From Streptomyces roseirectus (GTDB lineage Bacteria; Actinomycetota; Actinomycetes; Streptomycetales; Streptomycetaceae), in contig NZ_CP060828.1 of assembly GCF_014489635.1 (NCBI RefSeq), forward strand, positions 6,842,001-6,906,000: a stretch of 64,000 nucleotides of DNA. The letters run 5' to 3'. The notes under the pieces are model-generated. The model did not search any database and was not told where the DNA came from. It was given only the letters and a program-made list of their open reading frames with translations. Within the stretch, counting starts at the first letter, position 1. Every line of letters starts with the position of its first letter. Made by a program: the position numbers and the translations under genes. This document shows, piece by piece, positions 16,404 to 25,668 of this stretch.

Positions 16404-17378
16404 GTGCGCATCGCAGTCACCGGCTCCATCGCCACCGACCACCTCATGTCGTTCCCCGGCCGCTTCGCCGACCAGCTCGTCGCGGACCAGCTGCACACGG
16501 TCTCGCTCTCCTTCCTCGTGGACAACCTGGAGGTCCGCCGAGGAGGGGTCGGCGCGAACATCGCGTTCGGCATGGGCCAGCTCGGCACCCAGCCGATCCT
16601 CGTCGGCGCGGTCGGCGCGGACTTCGACGAGTACCGCGCCTGGCTCGACCGCCACGGCGTCGACACGGCCTCCGTCCACGTCTCGGAGACCCTGCACACC
16701 GCGCGCTTCGTCTGCACCACCGACGCGGACCACAACCAGATCGGCTCCTTCTACGCCGGCGCGATGAGCGAGGCCCGGCAGATCGAGCTCAAGACCGTCG
16801 CCGACCGCGTCGGCGGCCTCGACCTCGTCACCATCGGCGCGGACGACCCCGAGGCGATGCTCCGTCACACGGAGGAGTGCCGGACGCGGGGCATCCCCTT
16901 CGCCGCGGACTTCTCCCAGCAGATCGCCCGCATGGACGGCGAGGAGATCCGCATCCTCCTCGAAGGCGCGACCTACCTCTTCTCCAACGAGTACGAGAAG
17001 GGGCTCATCGAGTCCAAGACCGGGCTCTCCGACGCGGAGATCCTTTCCAAGGTCGGGTGCCGGGTCACCACCCTCGGCGCGCGCGGCGTCCGTATCGAGC
17101 GGCAGGGTGAGGCCGTCATCGAGGTCGGCGTGCCCGAGGAGGAGCGCAGGGCCGAGCCGACCGGTGTCGGTGACGCCTTCCGCGCCGGGTTCCTGTCGGG
17201 ACTGGCCTGGGGGGTCTCGCTCGAGCGTGCCGCTCAGATCGGGTGCATGCTCGCGACGCTCGTCATCGAGACCGTGGGGACTCAGGAGTACACGCTGCGG
17301 CGGGGGCACTTCCTGGAGCGGTTCGCCAAGGCGTACGGGGATGACGCGGCTGCTGAGGTGCGGGCCCATTTGAGCTGA
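16404..17378 (+). CDS. PfkB-family carbohydrate kinase, probable adenosine kinase
   Basis: 324 aa, GTG 16404 with GGAGAG 8 nt upstream. It shows the ribokinase fold: 'VTGSIATDHLMSFPGRF', the glycine pair 'RRGGVGANIAFGMGQLG', and the C-terminal signature 'AEPTGVGDAFRAGFLSG' with catalytic Asp in G-V-G-D. That signature and the gene's place between the membrane protein and ctaC match M. tuberculosis AdoK (Rv2202c), which phosphorylates adenosine. Substrate by synteny is inference; general PfkB kinase is certain. A copy of the intergenic repeat follows the stop. Confidence 0.88.
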   Translation: MRIAVTGSIATDHLMSFPGRFADQLVADQLHTVSLSFLVDNLEVRRGGVGANIAFGMGQLGTQPILVGAVGADFDEYRAWLDRHGVDTASVHVSETLHTARFVCTTDADHNQIGSFYAGAMSEARQIELKTVADRVGGLDLVTIGADDPEAMLRHTEECRTRGIPFAADFSQQIARMDGEEIRILLEGATYLFSNEYEKGLIESKTGLSDAEILSKVGCRVTTLGARGVRIERQGEAVIEVGVPEEERRAEPTGVGDAFRAGFLSGLAWGVSLERAAQIGCMLATLVIETVGTQEYTLRRGHFLERFAKAYGDDAAAEVRAHLS

Positions 17379-17391
17379 GTGGGTTCGTTGT

Positions 17392-17467
17392 CGGGTGCGG
17401 GTGGGCTGTGGCTGGTCGCGCCCACGCGGCGGTAGCCGCAGATCAGACACAGCCCCGCGCCCCTGAA
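17392..17467 (-). repeat. Intergenic repeat, copy B
   Basis: On the minus strand it reads 'aggggcgcggggctgtgtct', then 'gcggctaccgccgcgtgggc', then 'gcgaccagccac' and 'cccgcacc'. It is nearly identical to copy E at 49271 and lies between two converging genes. The central 'gcggctaccgccgc' can fold into a hairpin. Confidence 0.7.
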
Positions 17468-17472
17468 GAACC

Positions 17473-18789
17473 TCACCTGGTCCGGCGGATTGAATAAGCC
17501 GTTCCTTCTGCTCCCACATACTCGTGGCCCGTCATTTCGCACCACGCCGGGATGTCCAACCGCGCTGCCTCATCGTCGGCCAGCACTGTCACTACAGCCC
17601 CTACGGGCACGTTCTTGATGGCCTTCGCCAGTTCGATGACCGGGATCGGGCACCGCTTCCCTAGTGAGTCGACGGTCGTGCCCTGAGGTGGTGTCACCTC
17701 GCCGCCCAGCTTCTCGCGCACGCCCGCGACGACTCCCGGCAGCACCTCCAGGAAGCGGTCCACCTCCGCCGCTTCCACGTCCCTCGGCAGGGACACGCGG
17801 ACGTTGCCCTCGCTGAGGACGCCCATCGCCTTGAGGACATGGCTGGGCGTCAGTGTGTCGCTGGTGCAGGAGGAGCCGGAGGAGACGGCGAACCCCGCGC
17901 GGTCCAGCTCGTGCAGCAGCGTCTCGCCGTCGACGTAGAGACAGGAGAACGTGACGATCCCCGGCACCCGCCGCTCCGGATCCCCGACGACCTCCACGTC
18001 CGGCACGGAGACGGCGACCCGCTCCCGGATCCGCCCCGTCAACTCCCGCACCCGCGCGGCCTCGACGGCGGCCTCCGCCTGCACGGCCCGCAGCGAGGCC
18101 GCCGCCGCGACGATCGCCGGCAGATTCCCGAACTCCTCGTCCTCCCGGGGCGCGAACCGCACCCCCTTCCGCACGGCGAGCACCCCGACCCCGGCGGGCC
18201 CGCCCCACTTCCGCGCACTCCCCGTCAACACGGACCACGCCCCGTCCACCTTCCCCCACCCCAACGACTGAGCCGCGTCCACCAGCAACGGCACCCCGGC
18301 GGCCCGGCACACCTCAGCCACCTCCTCCACCGGCTGCACCGTCCCCACCTCATGATTGGCCGACTGCAGACAGGCCAGCGCGGTATCCGCACGCAACGCC
18401 TCCGCGTACGCCGAGACGGCCACACCCCCCTCCCGCCCCACCGGCACGGACGTCACCTCCCCGCCCCACCCCTCGGCCATATGGAGCACGGAAGAGTGCT
18501 CGACCGCTGACACGATCAGGTGACTCCCGACGCGCCGCCGCCCCACCAACACCCCACCCATGCCCACCTGAACGGCCCGAGTCCCGGAGGACGTGAACCG
18601 CACCTCGTCCGGCCGGCACCCGATGGCGTCGGCGGCGGCTTCCCGAGCGGCATCGAGAAGCACCCGGGCCCGACGCCCCTCCCGGTACAACTTCCCAGGA
18701 TCCGCCCACCCCTCATCCAAAGAGGCCAACAGGGCCTGCCGGGCTACCGGATGGAGTGGCGAAGCGGAAGCAGCGTCGAAATATGACAT
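17473..18789 (-). CDS. Cysteine desulfurase fused to a TusA-like sulfurtransferase
   Basis: 438 aa, ATG 18789. Residues 1-360 are a class V PLP enzyme of the NifS/IscS type: 'YFDAASASPLHPVAR', 'TSSGTRAVQ', 'EHSSVLHMAEGW', 'LLVDAAQSLG', the PLP-lysine region 'TGSARKWGGPAGVGVL', and the mobile catalytic-Cys loop 'AVSSGSSCTSDTL'. Residues about 372-438 are a TusA/SirA domain, 'TVDSLGKRCPIPVIELAKAIKNVPVG...WCEMTGHEY', with the persulfide Cys in C-P-I-P. The fusion would pass cysteine sulfur directly to TusA and on to thiolation or cofactor pathways. It faces ctaC divergently, where mycobacteria have asnB. Confidence 0.93.
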   Translation of the reverse strand: MSYFDAASASPLHPVARQALLASLDEGWADPGKLYREGRRARVLLDAAREAAADAIGCRPDEVRFTSSGTRAVQVGMGGVLVGRRRVGSHLIVSAVEHSSVLHMAEGWGGEVTSVPVGREGGVAVSAYAEALRADTALACLQSANHEVGTVQPVEEVAEVCRAAGVPLLVDAAQSLGWGKVDGAWSVLTGSARKWGGPAGVGVLAVRKGVRFAPREDEEFGNLPAIVAAAASLRAVQAEAAVEAARVRELTGRIRERVAVSVPDVEVVGDPERRVPGIVTFSCLYVDGETLLHELDRAGFAVSSGSSCTSDTLTPSHVLKAMGVLSEGNVRVSLPRDVEAAEVDRFLEVLPGVVAGVREKLGGEVTPPQGTTVDSLGKRCPIPVIELAKAIKNVPVGAVVTVLADDEAARLDIPAWCEMTGHEYVGAEGTAYSIRRTR

Positions 18790-18807
18790 CCGGCAACGCT
18801 AACTCCG

Positions 18808-18913
18808 CCAGGGGCACGGGGCTGTATCCAATTAGCGGCTCCGCCGCGGGGCGCGATCGCCCCAAACCGACCCGCACCCGCCAAACCAGCGAACCCCCCG
18901 AGCTACTAGGCAC
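18808..18913 (+). repeat. Intergenic repeat, copy C
   Basis: 'aggggcacggggctgtatcc', then 'gcggctccgccgcggggcgcgatcg', then 'cccgcacccgcc' and a tail 'ccgagctactaggca'. The tail is shared with copy D at 29700. It lies upstream of ctaC, between the divergent desulfurase and ctaC promoters. Confidence 0.65.
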
Positions 18914-18943
18914 CCTCCCCGCGACCCCCGGATGGGCGTCGGC

Positions 18944-18949
18944 TAGGGT
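18944..18949 (+). promoter_or_regulatory. Candidate -10 box (TAGGGT) for ctaC
   Basis: TAGGGT fits the TAnnnT -10 pattern and would give a leader of about 105 nt before the GTG at 19060. A -35 element is not clear. Confidence 0.35.
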
Positions 18950-19059
18950 TTGGTCCGCATAAACATCCAAACCCCTGCCCGACGCAGGGCGGCGACCGAC
19001 CACCGACGGAGGCAGGCCGCAGCCAACCCGCGCGGGCGAGACTCTCGGGAAGGCGCTAC

Positions 19060-20019
19060 GTGAGTCCCAACGGCTCCGACCGCTCGCCGCGGCGCCCGAT
19101 GCGGCGGAAGCTGCTCCAGGCATTGACCGCGGGCCTGGTCCTGGCGACCGCCACCGGTTGCACATCCAAGGACTTCCCCCGCCTTGGTATGCCCACCCCG
19201 ACCACGGAAGAGGCTCCGCGGATCCTCTCCCTGTGGCAGGGCTCCTGGGCTGCCGCGCTGGCTACCGGCGTGCTGGTGTGGGCTCTGATCTTGTGGAGTG
19301 CTTTCTTCCACCGGCGCAGCCGCACCAAGATCGAGGTACCTGCACAGACCCGGTACAACATGCCGATCGAGGCGCTCTACACGGTCGTGCCGATCGTCAT
19401 CGTCTCGGTCCTCTTCTACTTCACGGCCCGCGACGAGACGAAGCTGCTCAGCCTGGAGAAGAAGCCGGACGTCACGGTCAACGTCGTCGGGTTCCAGTGG
19501 AGCTGGTGCTTCAACTACATCGAGAACGTCGACGGTTCGACCGGCGACGCGAAGACCGACGAGAACCTGGACGCGATCCCGGACAGGTTCAAGAAGGACT
19601 TCCCGGCGAACGCGGGCGGTGTCTACACCTGCGGTGTCCCCGGTGAGCGCAACCCGCAGACCAACAACCCGGGCCCGACCCTCTGGCTCCCGAAGGGCAA
19701 GACGGTCCGCTTCGTCCTGACCTCCCGTGACGTCATCCACTCCTTCTGGGTGGTGCCGTTCCTGATGAAGATGGACGTCGTCCCGGGCCACACCAACGCC
19801 TTCCAGGTGACCCCCAACAAGGAGGGCACCTTCCTGGGCAAGTGCGCCGAGCTCTGCGGCGTCGACCACTCCCGGATGCTGTTCAACGTGAAGGTCGTCT
19901 CTCCTGAGCGCTACGAGCAGCACCTCAAGGAACTCGTAGAGAAGGGGCAGACCGGTTACGTTCCCGCGGGCATCGAGCAGACCGCCCACGAGAAGAACCG
20001 GGAGACGAACAACCTGTGA
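19060..20019 (+). CDS. ctaC: Cytochrome c oxidase subunit II
   Basis: 319 aa, GTG 19060 with GGGAAGG upstream. Subunit II of the aa3 oxidase accepts electrons at the CuA site and passes them to CtaD. An N-terminal hydrophobic segment ends 'ATATGC', a possible lipobox. Two TM helices follow ('[18 protein letters not shown]', '[15 protein letters not shown]') and then the cupredoxin domain. CuA ligands are seen in '[11 protein letters not shown]' and '[12 protein letters not shown]'. It starts ctaC-ctaD-ctaF: the ctaD start overlaps its stop (GTGA). In actinobacteria the oxidase forms a supercomplex with QcrCAB. Confidence 0.97.
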   Translation: MSPNGSDRSPRRPMRRKLLQALTAGLVLATATGCTSKDFPRLGMPTPTTEEAPRILSLWQGSWAAALATGVLVWALILWSAFFHRRSRTKIEVPAQTRYNMPIEALYTVVPIVIVSVLFYFTARDETKLLSLEKKPDVTVNVVGFQWSWCFNYIENVDGSTGDAKTDENLDAIPDRFKKDFPANAGGVYTCGVPGERNPQTNNPGPTLWLPKGKTVRFVLTSRDVIHSFWVVPFLMKMDVVPGHTNAFQVTPNKEGTFLGKCAELCGVDHSRMLFNVKVVSPERYEQHLKELVEKGQTGYVPAGIEQTAHEKNRETNNL

Positions 20020-21746
20020 GCATCCTCAACGAACCCCAGGGTGCCGAGGCCGACTCGTACGAGAACGAGCTGCCGGTCCGGCGCAAGCAGCCCGGCAACG
20101 TCGTGGTCAAGTGGCTCACCACCACCGACCACAAGACGATCGGGACGCTGTACCTCGTCACGTCGTTCGCGTTCTTCTGCATCGGCGGCGTCATGGCGCT
20201 GCTGATGCGCGCCGAACTGGCCCGTCCGGGCCTGCAGCTCATGTCCAATGAGCAGTTCAACCAGGCGTTCACGATGCACGGCACGATCATGCTGCTGATG
20301 TTCGCGACGCCGCTGTTCGCGGGCTTCGCGAACTGGATCATGCCGCTCCAGATCGGCGCTCCCGACGTCGCCTTCCCGCGACTGAACATGTTCGCCTACT
20401 GGCTCTACCTGTTCGGCTCGCTCATCGCCGTCGGCGGCTTCCTCACCCCGCAGGGCGCGGCCGACTTCGGCTGGTTCGCCTACAGCCCGCTGTCGGACGC
20501 CGTCCGCTCGCCGGGCATCGGCGCCGACATGTGGATCATGGGTCTGGCCTTCTCCGGCTTCGGCACGATCCTCGGCTCGGTCAACTTCATCACCACGATC
20601 ATCTGCATGCGCGCGCCGGGCATGACCATGTTCCGCATGCCGATCTTCGTGTGGAACGTGCTGCTGACGGCCGTTCTGGTGCTGCTGGCCTTCCCGGTGC
20701 TGGCCGCCGCGCTGTTCGCCCTGGAGGCGGACCGCAAGTTCGGTGCCCATGTCTTCGACGCCGCCAATGGCGGGGCCCTGCTATGGCAACACCTCTTCTG
20801 GTTCTTCGGCCATCCAGAGGTGTACATCATCGCGTTGCCGTTCTTCGGCATCATCTCCGAGATCATCCCGGTCTTCGCCCGCAAGCCGATGTTCGGCTAC
20901 ATGGGCCTGGTCGGCGCGACGATCGGCATCGCCGGTCTCTCCGTGACGGTGTGGGCGCACCACATGTACGTCACCGGCGGGGTGCTGCTGCCGTTCTTCT
21001 CGTTCATGACGTTCCTCATCGCCGTCCCGACCGGTGTGAAGTTCTTCAACTGGATCGGCACGATGTGGAAGGGCTCGCTGTCCTTCGAGACACCGATGCT
21101 GTGGGCCACCGGCTTCCTGATCACCTTCACCTTCGGTGGTCTGACCGGTGTCATCCTCGCCTCGCCGCCGATGGACTTCCACGTCTCCGACTCGTACTTC
21201 GTGGTGGCCCACTTCCACTACGTCGTCTTCGGCACGGTCGTCTTCGCGATGTTCGCCGGGTTCCACTTCTGGTGGCCGAAGATGACGGGCAAGATGCTCG
21301 ACGAGCGCCTGGGCAAGGTCACCTTCTGGACGCTGTTCATCGGCTTCCACGGCACGTTCCTCGTCCAGCACTGGCTGGGCGCCGAGGGCATGCCGCGCCG
21401 GTACGCGGACTACCTCGCGGCCGACGGCTTCACCGCGCTCAACACGATCTCCACGATCAGCTCGTTCGTCCTCGGTCTGTCGATCCTGCCGTTCCTCTAC
21501 AACGTCTGGAAGACCGCCAAGTACGGCAAGAAGATCGAGGTCGACGACCCGTGGGGCTACGGCCGTTCGCTGGAGTGGGCGACCTCCTGCCCGCCGCCGC
21601 GGCACAACTTCCTCACCCTGCCGCGGATCCGCAGCGAATCCCCGGCGTTCGACCTGCACCACCCGGAGATCGTCGCGCTGGAACAGCAGCAGCTTGAGCA
21701 CGCGCACGCCGGTGCCATCGCGGGCGGCAAGGAGGCCGGCAAGTGA
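20016..21746 (+). CDS. ctaD: Cytochrome c oxidase subunit I
   Basis: 576 aa, GTG 20016 overlapping ctaC by 4 bp. The heme-copper core has 12 TM helices. Low-spin heme ligand His is in '[13 protein letters not shown]'. '[14 protein letters not shown]' has the CuB His and the cross-linked Tyr. '[10 protein letters not shown]' carries the further CuB histidines. '[11 protein letters not shown]' carries the heme a/a3 histidines. It reduces oxygen to water while pumping protons in the plasma membrane. It overlaps ctaF by 4 bp. Confidence 0.98.
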   Translation: MSILNEPQGAEADSYENELPVRRKQPGNVVVKWLTTTDHKTIGTLYLVTSFAFFCIGGVMALLMRAELARPGLQLMSNEQFNQAFTMHGTIMLLMFATPLFAGFANWIMPLQIGAPDVAFPRLNMFAYWLYLFGSLIAVGGFLTPQGAADFGWFAYSPLSDAVRSPGIGADMWIMGLAFSGFGTILGSVNFITTIICMRAPGMTMFRMPIFVWNVLLTAVLVLLAFPVLAAALFALEADRKFGAHVFDAANGGALLWQHLFWFFGHPEVYIIALPFFGIISEIIPVFARKPMFGYMGLVGATIGIAGLSVTVWAHHMYVTGGVLLPFFSFMTFLIAVPTGVKFFNWIGTMWKGSLSFETPMLWATGFLITFTFGGLTGVILASPPMDFHVSDSYFVVAHFHYVVFGTVVFAMFAGFHFWWPKMTGKMLDERLGKVTFWTLFIGFHGTFLVQHWLGAEGMPRRYADYLAADGFTALNTISTISSFVLGLSILPFLYNVWKTAKYGKKIEVDDPWGYGRSLEWATSCPPPRHNFLTLPRIRSESPAFDLHHPEIVALEQQQLEHAHAGAIAGGKEAGK

Positions 21747-22141
21747 AGGTCCAAGGCAAGATGTTCATCTGGCTGAGCGTCTTCGTCCTCGCCATGGCGA
21801 TCGTCTATGGCGTCTGGTCGAAGGAGCCGGCCGGTACGACGGCGCTGTTCCTGTCCTTCGGCCTGTGCATCATGGTCGGCTTCTACCTGGGCTTCACCGC
21901 CCGGCGGGTCGACACGGGCGCGCAGGACAACAAGGAGGCGGACGTCGCCGACGACGCCGGCGAGCTGGGCTTCTTCAGCCCGCACAGCTGGCAGCCGCTG
22001 GCCCTGGCCGCCGGTGGCGCCCTCGCCTTCCTGGGCGTCGCGGTCGGCTGGTGGCTGCTGTACTTCTCGGCGCCGCTGATCCTGCTCGGTCTGTGGGGCT
22101 GGGTCTTCGAGTACTACCGCGGTGAGAACCGCACCCAGTAA
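21743..22141 (+). CDS. ctaF: Cytochrome c oxidase subunit IV (actinobacterial type)
   Basis: 132 aa, ATG 21743 overlapping ctaD (ATGA). Four hydrophobic segments are visible: '[19 protein letters not shown]', '[18 protein letters not shown]', '[20 protein letters not shown]' and '[18 protein letters not shown]'. This is the small accessory subunit characteristic of actinobacterial bcc-aa3 supercomplexes. It ends the ctaCDF unit just before a hairpin terminator. Confidence 0.96.
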   Translation: MKVQGKMFIWLSVFVLAMAIVYGVWSKEPAGTTALFLSFGLCIMVGFYLGFTARRVDTGAQDNKEADVADDAGELGFFSPHSWQPLALAAGGALAFLGVAVGWWLLYFSAPLILLGLWGWVFEYYRGENRTQ

Positions 22142-22159
22142 CACCCACCGCACGCGGTC

Positions 22160-22193
22160 GAGGCCGGACACTCCGCCAGGAGCGTCCGGCCTC
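22160..22193 (+). terminator. Terminator after ctaF
   Basis: GAGGCCGGAC (22160-22169) pairs with GTCCGGCCTC (22184-22193). The inner CTCC/GGAG pairs extend the stem after one mismatch, with a GCCA loop. No strong T tract follows. Confidence 0.8.
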
Positions 22194-22292
22194 ACGCGTT
22201 CGCCGTAACGGCGTCCCCGTTCGCCGGACGCCGTGTCCCTCGTCCGAGTGACCCACCGCGCCGGGGCGGGGCGGGGTTCCTAGCGTGAAGCC

Positions 22293-23549
22293 ATGAGCCA
22301 CCCGAACCGCGCGCCCCGCCCCATCGTCCGCTGCACGCTGCTGGTGAGCGCGCTGGCCGCGGGCGCCACCGCCTGCGGCTCGGGCGGCCACCCGCTCGCC
22401 GCCCGGCCGTACGACGCGAGCGACCAGGTCGTGTTCGCCGGGTTCCCCGACGGCGGGCGCAAGGCGGACCCGGACAAGCCGCTGGAGATCACCGTCAAGG
22501 ACTCCGAGGGGCCGCTCACGGACGTCACCGCCGTGGACGCCGCAGGACGCTTCGTGGCGGGCGAACTCGCCGCGGACGGCCGCCGCTGGCACTCCACCGA
22601 GCCACTGGCCGCGAACGCCCACTACACGGTCCGGGTGAGCACCGAGGACGACGACGGGGCCCCCGGCCGGCGCGTGTTCACCTTCGACACGGGCGCGCCG
22701 GTCTCCAAGAAGCGCCTCGACGTCACCTTCGGACCGGACGCGGGCACCTACGGCGTGGGCCAGCCCGTCACCGCCGAGCTGAGCCGGCCGGTCAAGGACC
22801 CCGCCCAGCGGGCCGTCGTCGAACGGGGCCTGAAGGTCGAGTCCACGCCCGCCGTCCCCGGCGCCTGGCACTGGGTCGACGACAAGGAACTGCACTACCG
22901 CCCGCAGGAGTACTGGCCCGCGCACGCCCGGATCCGGGTCCGCTCGACCCTGGACGGCATCAAGATCGGCGACCGCCTCTGGGGCGCCCCCGCCAAGGAC
23001 CTCGACCTGAGGATCGGCGACAAGGTCGTCGCGGTCACCGACGCCTCGTCCCACTGGATGACCGTCTACAAGAACGGCGAGGAGATCAACTCCATCCCCG
23101 TCACCACCGGCAAACCGGGCTTCGAGACCCGCAACGGCGTCAAGGTCGTCCTCGGCAAGGAGTACTACGTCCGGATGCGCGGCACCACGGTGGGCATCTC
23201 CGCCGGCTCCTCCGAGGCGTACGACCTCCCCGTCTACTGGGCCACCCGCGTCACCTGGAGCGGCGAGTACGTCCACGCCGCCCCCTGGTCCGTCGCCTCC
23301 CAGGGCTCCGCCAACGTCTCCCACGGCTGCACCGGCATGAGCACCGGCAACGCCGCCTGGTTCTTCGAGAACGTCCGCCGGGGCGACGTCGTCAAGGTCG
23401 TCAACAGCTACGGCGACGACATGGAGCCCTTCGGCAACGGCTTCGGCGACTGGAACGTCCCCTGGAAGAAGTGGAAGGAGGGCAGCGCGTTGACGACGAA
23501 ACAGGAAGCCCCCGGAGCCGAGCAGCGGCTGACTCCGGAGGCTGTGTAG
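22293..23549 (+). CDS. L,D-transpeptidase lipoprotein (Ig-like domains plus YkuD)
   Basis: 418 aa, ATG 22293; TAGCGT at 22281-22286 with no ribosome site suggests a leaderless mRNA. Signal peptide 'RCTLLVSALAAGATACGSG' carries a lipobox Cys. Residues about 40-245 are two beta-sandwich (Ig-like) domains, and 250-390 the YkuD catalytic domain ending in 'SHGCTGMSTGNAAWFF' with nucleophile Cys and His. It makes 3-3 cross-links in peptidoglycan outside the membrane, as mycobacterial LdtMt2-type enzymes do. It sits between the ctaCDF and ctaE-qcrCAB units. Confidence 0.93.
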   Translation: MSHPNRAPRPIVRCTLLVSALAAGATACGSGGHPLAARPYDASDQVVFAGFPDGGRKADPDKPLEITVKDSEGPLTDVTAVDAAGRFVAGELAADGRRWHSTEPLAANAHYTVRVSTEDDDGAPGRRVFTFDTGAPVSKKRLDVTFGPDAGTYGVGQPVTAELSRPVKDPAQRAVVERGLKVESTPAVPGAWHWVDDKELHYRPQEYWPAHARIRVRSTLDGIKIGDRLWGAPAKDLDLRIGDKVVAVTDASSHWMTVYKNGEEINSIPVTTGKPGFETRNGVKVVLGKEYYVRMRGTTVGISAGSSEAYDLPVYWATRVTWSGEYVHAAPWSVASQGSANVSHGCTGMSTGNAAWFFENVRRGDVVKVVNSYGDDMEPFGNGFGDWNVPWKKWKEGSALTTKQEAPGAEQRLTPEAV

Positions 23550-23584
23550 GTACCCAGGCAGGCCCAGTTGGTCTCAGGCGCCCC

Positions 23585-23986
23585 TCAGGCGCTCTGGAGC
23601 CGCCCCTGGCGCAGCAGGGACGCCAGGGCGCCCGCGAACTCCACCGGCTCCACCGGGAGCGTCACAGCGGCGTCCGCGCGGCTCCAGGTGGCCAGCCAGG
23701 CGTCCTGGGGGCGGCCCATGAGGATCAACACCGGGGGACAGCCGAAGACTTCGTCCTTCAGCTGACGGCACAGCCCCATGCCGCCCATGGGGACGGCCTC
23801 CCCGTCGAGGACGACGGCGTCGATGCCGCCCTTGTCCAGCTCGCGGACGACCGCCGCCGGCGTCGCGCATTCGAGGAAGTCCACCGACGGGACGTCAGGC
23901 GCGGGCCTGCGCCCGGTCGCGAGCCTCACCTGCTCCCGCGTACCCGAGTCGTCGCTGTAGACCAGCACCGTGACTGTCGGCTGCAT
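23585..23986 (-). CDS. Receiver-like (CheY fold) protein, atypical
   Basis: 133 aa, ATG 23986 with GGAGG 4 nt upstream. 'VTVLVYSDDSGTREQVRLATG' resembles the first beta-alpha unit of a receiver, with an Asp pair. 'GIDAVVLDGEAVPMGGMGLCRQLKDE' resembles the phosphoacceptor strand. The conserved Lys before the last helix is absent ('AAVTLPVEPVEF'), and there is no output domain. It may be a pseudo-receiver acting by protein contact. It converges with the L,D-transpeptidase gene and diverges from ctaE, a position that suggests, but does not show, a link to respiration. Confidence 0.75.
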   Translation of the reverse strand: MQPTVTVLVYSDDSGTREQVRLATGRRPAPDVPSVDFLECATPAAVVRELDKGGIDAVVLDGEAVPMGGMGLCRQLKDEVFGCPPVLILMGRPQDAWLATWSRADAAVTLPVEPVEFAGALASLLRQGRLQSA

Positions 23987-24103
23987 CGTTCCTCCGTGAC
24001 TTCGGCGACATTGGCGTCGTACGGAAAAGGCCCGTCCGCCGGGATGCTACTCCCCGGGGCACCGCCCCGAACACCACGTCAACACCGGTTCGGCGGGCAG
24101 TGA

Positions 24104-24129
24104 CACTCCGAACGGCACCCCCCGGAGTG
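24104..24129. promoter_or_regulatory. Inverted repeat upstream of ctaE
   Basis: CACTCCG (24104-24110) and CGGAGTG (24123-24129) are separated by 12 bp, ending 24 bp before the ctaE start. It could be an operator or leader hairpin for the ctaE-qcrCAB unit. Confidence 0.35.
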
Positions 24130-24153
24130 AGGGCGGGATAAGCGACCGACATA

Positions 24154-24774
24154 ATGTCGGTCGTGGCGACAGCAACGACAGCAGAAACCGGGCACGCGCA
24201 CCCGTCGGTCAACCGACCGAACCTCACCAGCGTCGGAACCATCATCTGGTTGGCATCCGAGCTGATGTTCTTCGCGGCCCTCTTCGCGATGTACTTCACC
24301 CTCCGATCGGTGACCGGACCGGATCACTGGAAGGAGATGGCGGCGTCCCTGAACTTCCCGTTCTCGGCGACCAACACCACGATCCTGGTGCTCTCCTCCC
24401 TCACCTGCCAGCTCGGCGTCTTCGCCGCCGAACGCGGTGACGTGAAGAAGCTCCGGGGCTGGTTCATCATCACGTTCGTGATGGGCGCGATCTTCATCGG
24501 CGGCCAGATCTACGAGTACACCGAGCTCGTGAAGCACGAGGGCCTTTCGCTCTCCTCCGACCCCTACGGCTCGGTGTTCTACCTGACCACCGGCTTCCAC
24601 GGGCTGCACGTGACGGGCGGTCTGATCGCCTTCCTCTTCGTCCTCGGCCGTACCTACGCGGCAAAGAGGTTCACGCACGAACAGGCGACCGCCGCGATCG
24701 TCGTGTCCTACTACTGGCACTTCGTCGATGTCGTCTGGATCGGCCTCTTCGCGACGATCTACATGATCAAGTAG
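24154..24774 (+). CDS. ctaE: Cytochrome c oxidase subunit III
   Basis: 206 aa from ATG 24154; GTG 24163 is an alternative. Five TM helices are seen: '[20 protein letters not shown]', '[19 protein letters not shown]', '[19 protein letters not shown]', '[18 protein letters not shown]' and '[19 protein letters not shown]'. The 'FHGLHVTGG' and '[10 protein letters not shown]' motifs are those of COX3. It starts the ctaE-qcrC-qcrA-qcrB unit, 81 bp before qcrC. Confidence 0.97.
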   Translation: MSVVATATTAETGHAHPSVNRPNLTSVGTIIWLASELMFFAALFAMYFTLRSVTGPDHWKEMAASLNFPFSATNTTILVLSSLTCQLGVFAAERGDVKKLRGWFIITFVMGAIFIGGQIYEYTELVKHEGLSLSSDPYGSVFYLTTGFHGLHVTGGLIAFLFVLGRTYAAKRFTHEQATAAIVVSYYWHFVDVVWIGLFATIYMIK

Positions 24775-24855
24775 CCGGGGCCCGATCCCGCCCGCGTTAT
24801 CGCAACGCACATCCCAGAAGCATCGACGCAGAAGATCCTGACACCGGAGTAATCC

Positions 24856-25668
24856 GTGAAAAAGCTCTCCGCACGACGACGCCATCCCATGGCGGCGCTC
24901 GTCGTCCTACTCCTTGCGCTGTTGGGCTCGGGGACGCTCTACTCCGCGTTCGCGCCCGCGGAGAAGGCGAAGGCTGATGAAACCGCCCAGTCCCTGACCA
25001 TCGAGGAGGGGAAGAAGCTCTACGCGGTGGGCTGCGCCAGCTGCCACGGCACTGGCGGCAAGGGCTCCTCCGACGGTCCGAGCCTCGTCGGCGTGGGCGC
25101 CGCGGCCGTCGACTTCCAGGTCGGCACCGGCCGCATGCCGGCCGCGACCTCCCAGGGCGCCCAGGTGCCCCGGAAGAAGGTCATCTACACGCAGGCGCAG
25201 ATCGACCAGCTCGCCGCGTACATCTCCTCCCTGGGCGCCGGCCCGACCGTCCCGACGAAGGCCGAGTACGGCCCGGACGGTGCCGACATCGCCAAGGGCG
25301 GCGAGCTGTTCCGCACCAACTGCGCCCAGTGCCACAACTTCACCGGCAAGGGCGGTGCCCTCACCAAGGGCAAGTTCGCCCCGACGCTGGAGGGCGTGGA
25401 CCCGAAGCACATCTACGAGGCCATGCAGACCGGCCCGCAGAACATGCCGTCCTTCGGTGACGGGACGCTCTCGCCGCAGAACAAGAAGGACATCATCGCG
25501 TACCTGCACGCGGTCAACGGTGACGAGACCGAGAACCCCGGTGGACTTGAGCTCGGCGGCCTCGGCCCGGTCAGCGAGGGCCTGTTCGCCTGGATCTTCG
25601 GCCTCGGAGCGCTCATCGCGGTCGCCGTCTGGGTCGCCGCTCGGACCGCAAAGGCCAAGAAGTCATGA
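24856..25668 (+). CDS. qcrC: Diheme cytochrome c subunit of the bc complex
   Basis: 270 aa, GTG 24856 with GGAG upstream. An N-terminal anchor ('ALVVLLLALLGSGTLY') precedes two heme c domains with CxxCH motifs at Cys60-Cys63-His64 ('CASCH') and Cys156-Cys159-His160 ('CAQCH'). Met ligands probably lie in 'GRMPA' and 'NMPSF'. A C-terminal TM helix ('LFAWIFGLGALIAVAVWVAA') follows. The fused diheme c1 replaces a soluble cytochrome c and hands electrons to CtaC. It overlaps qcrA by 4 bp. Confidence 0.98.
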   Translation: MKKLSARRRHPMAALVVLLLALLGSGTLYSAFAPAEKAKADETAQSLTIEEGKKLYAVGCASCHGTGGKGSSDGPSLVGVGAAAVDFQVGTGRMPAATSQGAQVPRKKVIYTQAQIDQLAAYISSLGAGPTVPTKAEYGPDGADIAKGGELFRTNCAQCHNFTGKGGALTKGKFAPTLEGVDPKHIYEAMQTGPQNMPSFGDGTLSPQNKKDIIAYLHAVNGDETENPGGLELGGLGPVSEGLFAWIFGLGALIAVAVWVAARTAKAKKS

